Below, piece by piece: positions 7,172 through 13,765 of a stretch of DNA of 24,772 nucleotides. A program made the position numbers and the translations under genes. Below the pieces are notes generated by a model. It searched no databases, had not been told where the DNA came from, and saw only the letters and a program-made list of their open reading frames with translations. Positions within the stretch are counted from its first letter, which is position 1, and each line of letters opens with the position of its first letter. Location of the stretch: the NCBI GenBank assembly GCA_023427945.1, contig JAEYZR010000393.1, positions 1-24,772 of the forward strand. The letters run 5' to 3'. Origin of the DNA: Pseudomonadota bacterium. GTDB lineage: Bacteria; Pseudomonadota; Gammaproteobacteria; Burkholderiales; Burkholderiaceae_B.

Positions 7172-7208
7172 CGCGGCGATCTGCACTCGCTCGTCAGTAT
7201 TATTTTTT
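7169..7208 (+). terminator. Candidate intrinsic terminator after the aldolase gene
   Basis: TGACG, overlapping the stop codon, pairs with CGTCA (7192-7196), with a short inner CGA/TCG pair, and is followed by TATTATTTTTT. The stem is short and interrupted, but the T-tract is good and it sits between two convergent genes. Confidence 0.45.
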
Positions 7209-7802
7209 CCACCGGCAATAGCAGCCCACGGCCAGCATGCTGAAAGGTTCGACCTTTTCGCCGGCAACCAGTCTGTCGATGATCGGTTCGACAAAGCTGT
7301 TGGCCGACGTACATACCATGCCCAGGCTGTAGGGGCCTGCATAGGCCAGGCGTCCAGCGGCATCCCATATGGCGACAGAAGGACTGGCGGGGATGTCGTC
7401 CATGCCTTCGATGCCTTCCAGCGCGATCAGTTTGCCTTGCAGGAACGTGGGGAGTTCTCCAGTCGTTCCGGGTTTCCTGACGCTGTAGAAATCGATGTTT
7501 GCACGTCGATACATGCTGATCAGGTAGCTTAAATGTGCACCGGTTTCCCGGTTGCAGACTTTGCAGGCGGGATCCCAGAAATGGACCAGGCGTATGCGTC
7601 CCGTCGGTCCCGCCAGCGCGTCGGGCAGGCGCAGATTCGAGTCGTCGAAGACGATGGCCTCTTCCGAGAAGCTGCTGGCGCCGGCAAGCCCGAAGTAACT
7701 CCATAATGCCGTGCTGATGGCAAGCATGGCTGCCACGCCAAGGGCGATGAAAATCTTCCTGGCGTTTCGCTTCAGGAACGGGCTGGATCTGTACGGATGC
7801 AC
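7200..7802 (-). CDS. Membrane-anchored thioredoxin-like protein (DUF6436-like)
   Basis: The 200-aa product has a basic N-terminus, one membrane segment (about residues 15-40, KIFIALGVAAMLAISTALW), and then a periplasmic thioredoxin-like domain. The redox-like motif is HFWDPACKVCNRE with a CKVC pair (about residues 79-82). A cis-Pro candidate is PASPSVAIWD. Two further Cys-containing segments are seen, GMVCTSANS and a C-terminal AVGCYCRW. The C-terminal GCxC-W resembles proteins labelled DUF6436, as I recall them. A thiol-disulfide role in the envelope is plausible; the partner is unknown. The start codon is GTG with a poor ribosome site. It follows the small membrane protein gene by 30 bp, so the two probably form an operon. 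Confidence 0.75.
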   Translation of the reverse strand: MHPYRSSPFLKRNARKIFIALGVAAMLAISTALWSYFGLAGASSFSEEAIVFDDSNLRLPDALAGPTGRIRLVHFWDPACKVCNRETGAHLSYLISMYRRANIDFYSVRKPGTTGELPTFLQGKLIALEGIEGMDDIPASPSVAIWDAAGRLAYAGPYSLGMVCTSANSFVEPIIDRLVAGEKVEPFSMLAVGCYCRWKK

Positions 7803-7832
7803 GACGATGCTCGGTGAAAGGACAAAACCTTG

Positions 7833-8099
7833 TCAGGGGCGTTCCTGAAATTTGCGCAGGTATTGTTTTTCCATCTCTGCACACGCCTTCTGCCGCTCCA
7901 TACGGAAGATCTCCGTTCGCGCCATGTCGGTGCTCTGCGTCCTGCAGGCGAGGATCGAGCGTTTTTCGGCGGCCTGTATGGCTTCGGTTTGCGGCCTGGA
8001 GCAGACCCAGATCAGGCTTCCAAGCATGACGAGCACGAACAGGCCGCACAGGTTCATCACCGAGCGGAATTTTCGTTTGACGGGGTCAGGCGTGGACAT
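7833..8099 (-). CDS. Small single-pass membrane protein of unknown function
   Basis: An 88-aa product, MSTPDPVKRKFRSVMN..., with a positively charged N-terminus and one membrane helix (LCGLFVLVMLGSLIWVC, about residues 17-33). A charged, Cys-containing, probably helical C-terminal tail follows (SILACRTQS, RQKACAEMEKQYLRKF). I do not recognise the family. It directly precedes the thioredoxin-like gene. Two Cys in the tail could be substrates for that protein, which is a guess. The ATG giving MSTPDP was chosen; a start 24 bp upstream would fall on the CATACATTAT motif. A promoter region with that motif lies immediately upstream. Confidence 0.6.
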   Translation of the reverse strand: MSTPDPVKRKFRSVMNLCGLFVLVMLGSLIWVCSRPQTEAIQAAEKRSILACRTQSTDMARTEIFRMERQKACAEMEKQYLRKFQERP

Positions 8100-8115
8100 G
8101 GGCCTTGCTTGAGAT

Positions 8116-8160
8116 CCATACATTATGCGTAATTATTGCATACATTGATCCAATGCATGG
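8116..8160. promoter_or_regulatory. CATACATT repeats and palindrome upstream of the small membrane protein gene
   Basis: CATACATTAT (8117) and CATACATTGA (8139) are direct repeats 22 bp apart, the same spacing as upstream of the aldolase. CCATACATT and AATGCATGG (8116-8124 and 8152-8160) form an 8-of-9 inverted repeat around them, and CATTG-ATC-CAATG is a perfect inner palindrome. This resembles the site upstream of the MocR gene, so it is a candidate operator for the same regulator. Confidence 0.5.
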
Positions 8161-8199
8161 ATCTGGGCGAGGCGGCAGGAGGATAGTGCCGGTGTTGGG

Positions 8200-9627
8200 T
8201 CAGACGATTACCGATCGATTCCCGACTTGTATGGTTGCCACGCCGAGAATCTCGGACAGCTTTTCCAACGCTGTCGTCAGGCTTCCCTGGTCGCGCGCGC
8301 CGCCCAGTGACAGGCGAATGGCATTGGGGGCGGGTTCCTGCACGCAGAAGGCATCGGAGCTGGCAACGCCCAGGCCCTGTTCCTGGGCAAACTGGATCAG
8401 CCGGTATTGCGCGAGTTTTTCGGGCAATGTCAGCCACAGGTGCAGGCCATGCGGATGTGCATGCAGAATGCCGGGCAAGATCCGGGCGGCAAGCTTTTGC
8501 CGCTGCTCGAGTTCGCGCCTGATCTTCTGGAGCATCTCACGCGCCTGGCCGTTGCGGATCCAGCTCGTGGCCATGAGCACCATGCTCTGGTTGGTCATCA
8601 ATGTGACGGCGCGCAAGGCGTCGAGCATCGGTTCCATCGGTTCGCTCTGTGGCATGACGACGTAGGCGGTTCGCAAGCCCGGCGCCAGGCACTTGGACAG
8701 CGTGGAAATATAGAAAACCGGCGCTTTTTCCGAGCGTCCGGCCAGCGTGGCAATCGGCGGCGGGGCGTCGCCGGCAAGCAGCCAGTAGGGATCGTCCTCG
8801 ATGATCGCCACGCCGTATCGTGCGGCAACGGCGTAGATCGCCTCGCGACGGGTGGCCGACATGGTCGTGGCGGTGGGGTTGTGTATGGTCGGGACCAGGT
8901 AGATGAACCTCGGGTGGTGCGTCTTGCACGTTCTCTCCAGGTCCTCGGCCAGCATGCCCTCGTGATCCGATGCCACGGGTGCGACGGTTCTTTGCAGGAC
9001 GCGACTTGCAGCCAGCAGTCCTGGGTAGGTCAGATTCTCTGCGGCGATCACGTCGCCCGGTTGCGAATGGGCCAGCAAAATCGCGCTCAGCGCCGACTGT
9101 GCACCGGAGCACACCAGAATCCTGTCGGCACTCAGCCGCCCCAGGGCGGGTTCGAGCCAGGCGGCAGCTGCCTCGCGGTCAGTCTTGGAGCCGGCACCGA
9201 CGTGATAGCTCATCAGCGTGCCATCACTGAGATGGTCCTGCGCGTATGCCATGCCTGTGCGCATCATCTGCGCGAAGGCATCGCTGCCCAGAAGTGGCGG
9301 GATGTTCATGCCCAGATCGACCGTCTGGTCTCTCTCGGCCAGGGTGTTGGCGATATAGGACCCCCCCGCGCCATGCGCGTCGAGCAGGCCCGCGTGCCGC
9401 ACTTCGGTGTAGGCGCGCGTCACCGTCGTCAGGTCCACCCCCATCGTCTGTGCCAGGTCCCGCTGCGGGGGCAGGCGATCGCCCGGACGCAACACACCGT
9501 CGCGCACAGCATTCACGATTTGCTGAGTGATCTGCTGGTAGCGCGCCCCTGCGCCGTCCTGAAGCGGCTGGATCCAGGTCTTGTTCGCTTTTTTCAGCTT
9601 GCGACCTGACGGTGTGTGGCTGTTCAT
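8200..9627 (-). CDS. MocR-type transcriptional regulator (GntR winged helix fused to class I aminotransferase-like domain)
   Basis: The 475-aa product has a GntR winged-helix domain at about residues 25-95 (YQQITQQIVNAVRDGVLRPGDRLPPQRDLAQ, then VDLTTVTRAYTEV). A PLP-dependent aminotransferase-like domain follows from about 110 to the end. The PLP-binding Lys is present in YISTLSKCLAPGLR (about Lys312), as are the conserved IIEDDPYW (about 275-282) and PTIHNPTATTMS. MocR proteins sense PLP or amino-acid-derived effectors and usually control a neighbouring or divergent gene. Here the divergent gene is cyoA; on the other side lie the thioredoxin-like pair and the aldolase. The ATG giving MNSHTP was chosen, with GGACGGG about 8 nt upstream; the upstream extension would run into the operator-like region. 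Copies of its candidate operator lie in its own promoter, suggesting autoregulation. Confidence 0.93.
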   Translation of the reverse strand: MNSHTPSGRKLKKANKTWIQPLQDGAGARYQQITQQIVNAVRDGVLRPGDRLPPQRDLAQTMGVDLTTVTRAYTEVRHAGLLDAHGAGGSYIANTLAERDQTVDLGMNIPPLLGSDAFAQMMRTGMAYAQDHLSDGTLMSYHVGAGSKTDREAAAAWLEPALGRLSADRILVCSGAQSALSAILLAHSQPGDVIAAENLTYPGLLAASRVLQRTVAPVASDHEGMLAEDLERTCKTHHPRFIYLVPTIHNPTATTMSATRREAIYAVAARYGVAIIEDDPYWLLAGDAPPPIATLAGRSEKAPVFYISTLSKCLAPGLRTAYVVMPQSEPMEPMLDALRAVTLMTNQSMVLMATSWIRNGQAREMLQKIRRELEQRQKLAARILPGILHAHPHGLHLWLTLPEKLAQYRLIQFAQEQGLGVASSDAFCVQEPAPNAIRLSLGGARDQGSLTTALEKLSEILGVATIQVGNRSVIV

Positions 9628-9656
9628 AGGAAATGCCCGTCCCTTTGATTTCCAAT

Positions 9657-9724
9657 CCATGCAAAATTGCCATACAATATTGCGCTCTTGCATGGAATTG
9701 ATTGTCTTCTATGTATTTTGTATG
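9657..9724. promoter_or_regulatory. Operator-like region in the MocR/cyoA divergent promoter
   Basis: CCATGCAA (9657-9664) and TTGCATGG (9688-9695) are perfect 8-bp inverted repeats. CATACAATAT (9671-9680), identical to the copies upstream of the aldolase, lies at their centre. Slightly further toward cyoA, ATGTATTTTGTATG (9711-9724) reads CATACAAAATACAT on the other strand. The clustering between the regulator and cyoA suggests autoregulation and possibly control of cyo. Confidence 0.5.
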
Positions 9725-9780
9725 GGCATGAGCCATAGGCGCGCCCTTATGCTGACTGATTCTACTCTCCATGCAAGACA

Positions 9781-9812
9781 GCGTACAGGCGCATTCAAGC
9801 CAACTTGTACGC
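9781..9812. repeat. Inverted repeat GCGTACA/TGTACGC upstream of cyoA
   Basis: A perfect 7-bp inverted repeat with an 18-nt spacer, ending about 40 bp before the cyoA start. It differs from the CATACAAT motif and could be the site of another regulator or an mRNA leader structure. Function not determined. Confidence 0.35.
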
Positions 9813-9850
9813 CTATGTTCGGTAGCACAACTATTCGAGAAGGTCTGGGC

Positions 9851-10759
9851 ATGATGAACACTTGCTGGCACCGCATCCGTTACCCGCTCACAGCACTTGC
9901 TGCCCTGGGTCTTTCCGGATGCGACTGGGTACTCTTTGATTCGAAAGGAGCCGTAGGTATCGCGCAGCGCGACCTGATTGTCCTGTGTATTGCGCTCATG
10001 ATGATCGTCGTCGTGCCGGCAATCTTCATGGCGTTCTATTTCCCCTGGCGCTATCGCTCGACGAACAAGCAGGCCACCTATACGCCTGACTGGTCCCATT
10101 CGACGAAGATCGAAGTGGTTGTATGGGGCATCCCGGTCCTGATCGTCGCGGCCCTCTCGGTCATTGTCTGGCGCTCGACGCATGCACTGGATCCCTACAA
10201 GCCGCTGGACGTACCCGGTGAACCCATCAACATCGAGGTGATCGCCACCGACTGGAAGTGGGTCTTCATCTATCCGGATCTAGGCATAGCCACGATCAAC
10301 CAGTTGAAGTTTCCTGCCAATCGTCCGCTGGCGTTCGACATCACGTCGAACTCGACCATGAATACGTTCTTCATTCCGCAACTGGGCGGGCAGATCTATG
10401 CGATGGCGGGCATGCGCACCAAGTTGCACCTGATCGCCAACGAGACTGGCCAGTTCAGGGGAATGTCCGGTAACTACAGCGGCAATGGATTCTCGAAGAT
10501 GAATTTCATCGCCTCGGCAACCTCTGAAGAGGACTTCCAGCGCTGGGTGGCGCAGGTCCGCAGCAACGCGCCGGTCACGTTCGACTTCGACACGTTCAAG
10601 CGTATCGCCAAGCCATCCCACGGCAATGCCGTCGTGCATTTCGCCAAGGTGGAGCCCGGCCTGTTCAAGAAGGTCATCGATCAATTCATCGGGGTTGGGG
10701 AAAACGCCACGCCGCAGATCTCACTGCGCACCGAGCCAGCCGAAGAACAAAAGGAGTAA
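9851..10759 (+). CDS. cyoA: Cytochrome bo3 quinol oxidase subunit II
   Basis: Subunit II of the heme-copper quinol oxidase that reduces oxygen with electrons from ubiquinol. The 302-aa product has a lipoprotein signal peptide ending in the lipobox LSGC (about residues 21-24). Two membrane segments follow (LIVLCIALMMIVVVPAIFMA and VVWGIPVLIVAALSVIVW), then a periplasmic cupredoxin-like domain. In place of the CuA ligands it has GMSGNYSGNGFSKMNF, the quinol-oxidase version without Cys, so it is CyoA and not a cytochrome c oxidase CoxB. Two ATGs are adjacent; the first has AAGG 7 nt upstream. First gene of cyoABCD, divergent from the MocR gene. Confidence 0.96.
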   Translation: MMNTCWHRIRYPLTALAALGLSGCDWVLFDSKGAVGIAQRDLIVLCIALMMIVVVPAIFMAFYFPWRYRSTNKQATYTPDWSHSTKIEVVVWGIPVLIVAALSVIVWRSTHALDPYKPLDVPGEPINIEVIATDWKWVFIYPDLGIATINQLKFPANRPLAFDITSNSTMNTFFIPQLGGQIYAMAGMRTKLHLIANETGQFRGMSGNYSGNGFSKMNFIASATSEEDFQRWVAQVRSNAPVTFDFDTFKRIAKPSHGNAVVHFAKVEPGLFKKVIDQFIGVGENATPQISLRTEPAEEQKE

Positions 10760-10766
10760 GCAAATC

Positions 10767-12740
10767 ATGTTCGGAAAACTGACATGGGAGGCCATCCCGC
10801 TGCACGATCCGATTCTGGTGGTGACCCTGATCGCCATGGTGCTGGGTGCTGCGGCGTTGCTGGCGATCATCACTTATTTCAGGCAATGGGGACGGCTGTG
10901 GCGCGACTGGTTCACGACCGTGGATCACAAGCGTATCGGCATCATGTATGTGGTCGTTGCCATCGTCATGCTGGTGCGGGGCTTTGCCGATGCCTTGTTG
11001 ATGCGCCTGCAGCTTGCGGTGGCCGGACCGGGCAGCGCAGGCTTTCTTCCGCCGGAACATTACGACCAGATCTTCACTGCCCACGGCGTGATCATGATCT
11101 TCTTCGTGGCCACGCCTTTGATCGTCGGCCTGATGAATATCGTCGTCCCGCTGCAGATCGGTGCGCGAGACATGGCGTTTCCGTTCTTGAACGCCTTCAG
11201 TTTCTGGATCTTTGCCGTGGGTGCCGTGCTCATGATGCTGTCCCTGGGCATCGGCGAATTCGCCATGACAGGGTGGGTGGCGTATCCGCCCTTGTCCGGC
11301 ATCGAATTCAGTCCGGGCGTGGGGGTGGACTATTACATATGGGCGTTACAGGCCTCAGGGGTAGGAACCTTGCTGACCGGGGTCAACCTTTTCATCACGA
11401 TCCTGAGGATGCGTGCGCCCGGCATGTCGCTGATGAAAATGCCCATCTTCACCTGGACGGTGTTCGTCACCAGCGTGATCATCATTGCGGCCTTTCCGAT
11501 TCTGACCGTGGCCCTGGGTGCGCTGACGCTGGATCGTTATCTGGACTTCAATTTCTACACCAATACGCTCGGCGGCAACCCGATGATGTATGTGAACCTG
11601 GTGTGGGCATGGGGGCACCCTGAGGTCTACATCCTGGTGTTGCCGGCATTCGGCATTTTTTCCGAGGTGACGGCCACGTTCGCACGCAAGAAACTGTTCG
11701 GATATGTCTCGATGGTGGGCGCCACGATGGCCATCGGCGTTCTGTCGTTCGTCGTATGGCTGCATCACTTCTTCACGATGGGATCGGGTGCGAACGTCAA
11801 TGCCTTCTTCGGCATCATGACCATGTTCATTGCTGTGCCGACTGGCGTGAAGATATTCACCTGGCTGTTCACCATGTATCGCGGCAGGGTCGAGTTCACC
11901 GTCCCCATTCTCTGGACGATCGCTTTCCTGGTGACCTTCACCATCGGCGGGATGACCGGTGTGCTGCTGGCGATCCCGGGTGCCGATTTCGTGTTGCACA
12001 ACAGTCTTTTCCTGGTGGCGCACTTCCACAACACCATCATTGCCGGTGCCTTGTTCGGATACTTCGCGGGCATCTACTACTGGTTCCCCAAGGTGTTCGG
12101 ATTCCGCCTCAACGAGCGCCTTGGCCGCTACTCGTTCTGGTGCTGGCTGATCGGCTTCTTCCTGGCGTTCATGCCTTTGTACATGCTCGGTTTCATGGGC
12201 ATGACCCGTCGTCTGAACCAGCATGACAACCCGGCATGGGAGCCCTATCTGCACGTGGCGTTCGTGGGGGCCTTGTTCATATTGGCCGGCATCATCTTCC
12301 TGTTGCTGCAGATCGTGGTGAGCATTCGTGACCGCAAGCACAATCGCGACATCACTGGCGACCCGTGGGACGGACGGACGCTGGAGTGGGCCACGGCGTC
12401 ACCGCCTCCCTTCTACAACTTCGCCGTGGTTCCCAAGGTCGACTGCATCGATGCTTTCCTCGAGGCCAAGAAGCGGGGCCTGCCACCGCCGCCCGAAAAA
12501 TACGACCCGATCCACATGCCTCGCAATTCCGGTATCCCGTTCATCCTGAACGCCTGGATCCTGGCGCTGTGCTTCGCATTGGTCTGGCACATCTGGTGGC
12601 TCGCCGGTGTCAGTTTCATCGCCACCATCGTGACCTTGATCTGGCGTTCCTATGACGAAGACACCGATTACTACGTTCCGGCCGAAGAGGTCAGGCGTAT
12701 CGAGACACTGCACATCAACGCGCTCGAGTACAAGGGTTGA
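10767..12740 (+). CDS. cyoB: Cytochrome bo3 quinol oxidase subunit I
   Basis: The catalytic, proton-pumping subunit. The 657-aa product matches E. coli CyoB in length and numbering. It has the quinol-site residues Arg71, Asp75, His98 and Gln101, and the low-spin heme ligands His106 (FTAHGV) and His421 (VAHFHN). The CuB ligands are His284 in GHPEVY (with Tyr288) and His333/His334 (WLHHFF); the high-spin heme ligand is His419, and the K-channel Lys362 is present. About 15 membrane helices are visible. All ligands are present, so it should be active. An AAAAGGAG ribosome site precedes the ATG, 7 bp after cyoA. The upstream in-frame ATG inside cyoA was rejected. Confidence 0.98.
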   Translation: MFGKLTWEAIPLHDPILVVTLIAMVLGAAALLAIITYFRQWGRLWRDWFTTVDHKRIGIMYVVVAIVMLVRGFADALLMRLQLAVAGPGSAGFLPPEHYDQIFTAHGVIMIFFVATPLIVGLMNIVVPLQIGARDMAFPFLNAFSFWIFAVGAVLMMLSLGIGEFAMTGWVAYPPLSGIEFSPGVGVDYYIWALQASGVGTLLTGVNLFITILRMRAPGMSLMKMPIFTWTVFVTSVIIIAAFPILTVALGALTLDRYLDFNFYTNTLGGNPMMYVNLVWAWGHPEVYILVLPAFGIFSEVTATFARKKLFGYVSMVGATMAIGVLSFVVWLHHFFTMGSGANVNAFFGIMTMFIAVPTGVKIFTWLFTMYRGRVEFTVPILWTIAFLVTFTIGGMTGVLLAIPGADFVLHNSLFLVAHFHNTIIAGALFGYFAGIYYWFPKVFGFRLNERLGRYSFWCWLIGFFLAFMPLYMLGFMGMTRRLNQHDNPAWEPYLHVAFVGALFILAGIIFLLLQIVVSIRDRKHNRDITGDPWDGRTLEWATASPPPFYNFAVVPKVDCIDAFLEAKKRGLPPPPEKYDPIHMPRNSGIPFILNAWILALCFALVWHIWWLAGVSFIATIVTLIWRSYDEDTDYYVPAEEVRRIETLHINALEYKG

Positions 12741-12742
12741 AC

Positions 12743-13393
12743 ATGTCCACGATCACACATCACCAGCCGCGCACTCCCAGTATCGAACTGGGCGGCGCGC
12801 ACACGGACCACGCGCATGACGATGATCACTCGCACAGCCAGGGCGGCATGAAAGTCCTGGGCATGTGGGTCTACCTCATGTCCGACTGCATCCTTTTTGG
12901 TTCGCTGTTTGCGTCCTACGCTGTACTCAGCGGGGCCTTTGCGGGCGGGCCAACGGGCCAGGAGCTTTTCTCGCTGCCTTTCGTGTTGACCGAAACCTTC
13001 GTGCTGCTGTTTTCCAGCATCACCTATGGTTATGCGATGCTGGCCCTGCACAGGCACGACAAGAGCGCTGTCTTGCGCTGGTTGTCGGTTACCTTCCTGC
13101 TTGGCGCGATCTTCATCGGCATGGAGTTCTACGAATTCCACCACCTGATCGACAACGGAGCCGGGCCGACGCGCAGTGCTTATCTGTCGTCGTTCTTTGC
13201 CCTGGTGGGCACCCACGGTCTGCACGTCATCGCCGGTCTGATATGGATGGCCGTCCTGATGCATCAAGTCAAGACACGCGGGCTCACCGGTAACAACATC
13301 ACCCGCCTGTCCTGCCTCAGTCTGTTCTGGCACTTCCTGGACCTGGTGTGGATTTGCGTGTTCACCTTTGTCTATCTGTTCGGAGCCTTTTGA
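12743..13393 (+). CDS. cyoC: Cytochrome bo3 quinol oxidase subunit III
   Basis: Integral membrane subunit III of the bo3 oxidase. The 216-aa product starts MSTITHHQ, has a His/Asp-rich N-terminal tail (HTDHAHDDDHSHS) as in other CyoC proteins, then five membrane helices. Family segments include GMWVYLMSDCILFGSLF, GMEFYEFHHLI and FALVGTHGLHVIAG. The ATG, with AAGGG 6 nt upstream, begins 2 bp after the cyoB stop; an earlier TTG overlapping that stop is less likely. Confidence 0.96.
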   Translation: MSTITHHQPRTPSIELGGAHTDHAHDDDHSHSQGGMKVLGMWVYLMSDCILFGSLFASYAVLSGAFAGGPTGQELFSLPFVLTETFVLLFSSITYGYAMLALHRHDKSAVLRWLSVTFLLGAIFIGMEFYEFHHLIDNGAGPTRSAYLSSFFALVGTHGLHVIAGLIWMAVLMHQVKTRGLTGNNITRLSCLSLFWHFLDLVWICVFTFVYLFGAF

Positions 13394-13395
13394 TC

Positions 13396-13728
13396 ATGTC
13401 CGATACCACCACGACCCGAGCCGGAGAATCGCATGGCAGCTCCAGGAATTACCTGACTGGGTTTCTGCTGTGCGCCATCCTCACGGTCATCCCTTTTGCG
13501 CTCGTGATGAATCCCGTGTTCTCCCGTCCGGCCACGCTTTTGATACTGGTGGCCTTTGCGGTGGTGCAGATCGTCGTTCAGCTGATCTATTTTCTGCACA
13601 TGAACCGATCGTCCGAAGGTGGATGGAACCTGATCAGCTTCGTTTTCACCTTGGTGATCCTGTTCATCGTCGTCGCCTTGTCGATCTGGATCATATGGAG
13701 CATGCATTTCCACATGATGAGCAGTTGA
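13396..13728 (+). CDS. cyoD: Cytochrome bo3 quinol oxidase subunit IV
   Basis: The small 110-aa assembly/stability subunit with three membrane helices (about residues 20-40, 46-68 and 80-103) and the family segment QIVVQLIYFLHMNRSSEGGWN. Its start lies 2 bp after the cyoC stop. No cyoE (heme O synthase) follows: the next gene is trpE on the opposite strand, so heme O must be supplied from elsewhere in the genome. Confidence 0.95.
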   Translation: MSDTTTTRAGESHGSSRNYLTGFLLCAILTVIPFALVMNPVFSRPATLLILVAFAVVQIVVQLIYFLHMNRSSEGGWNLISFVFTLVILFIVVALSIWIIWSMHFHMMSS

Positions 13729-13731
13729 ACT

Positions 13732-13755
13732 GGGCTGGCACAGGGGTGCCAGCCC
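13732..13755. terminator. Hairpin between the convergent cyoD and trpE ends
   Basis: GGGCTGGCA and TGCCAGCCC form a perfect 9-bp stem with a 6-nt loop exactly between two convergent genes. The position suits a bidirectional terminator, but there is no T-tract on either strand, so it may instead protect 3' ends. Confidence 0.45.
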
Positions 13756-13765
13756 CGGTGCCGCC

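Noticed and set aside
13732..13755. Confident intrinsic terminator for cyo
   Set aside because: The stem is strong but neither side has a T-tract; kept only as a candidate.
5853..13765. Mobile element carrying the aldolase/MocR/cyo block
   Set aside because: No integrase, transposase, att-like direct repeats or terminal inverted repeats seen at either edge, so only a rearrangement can be claimed.
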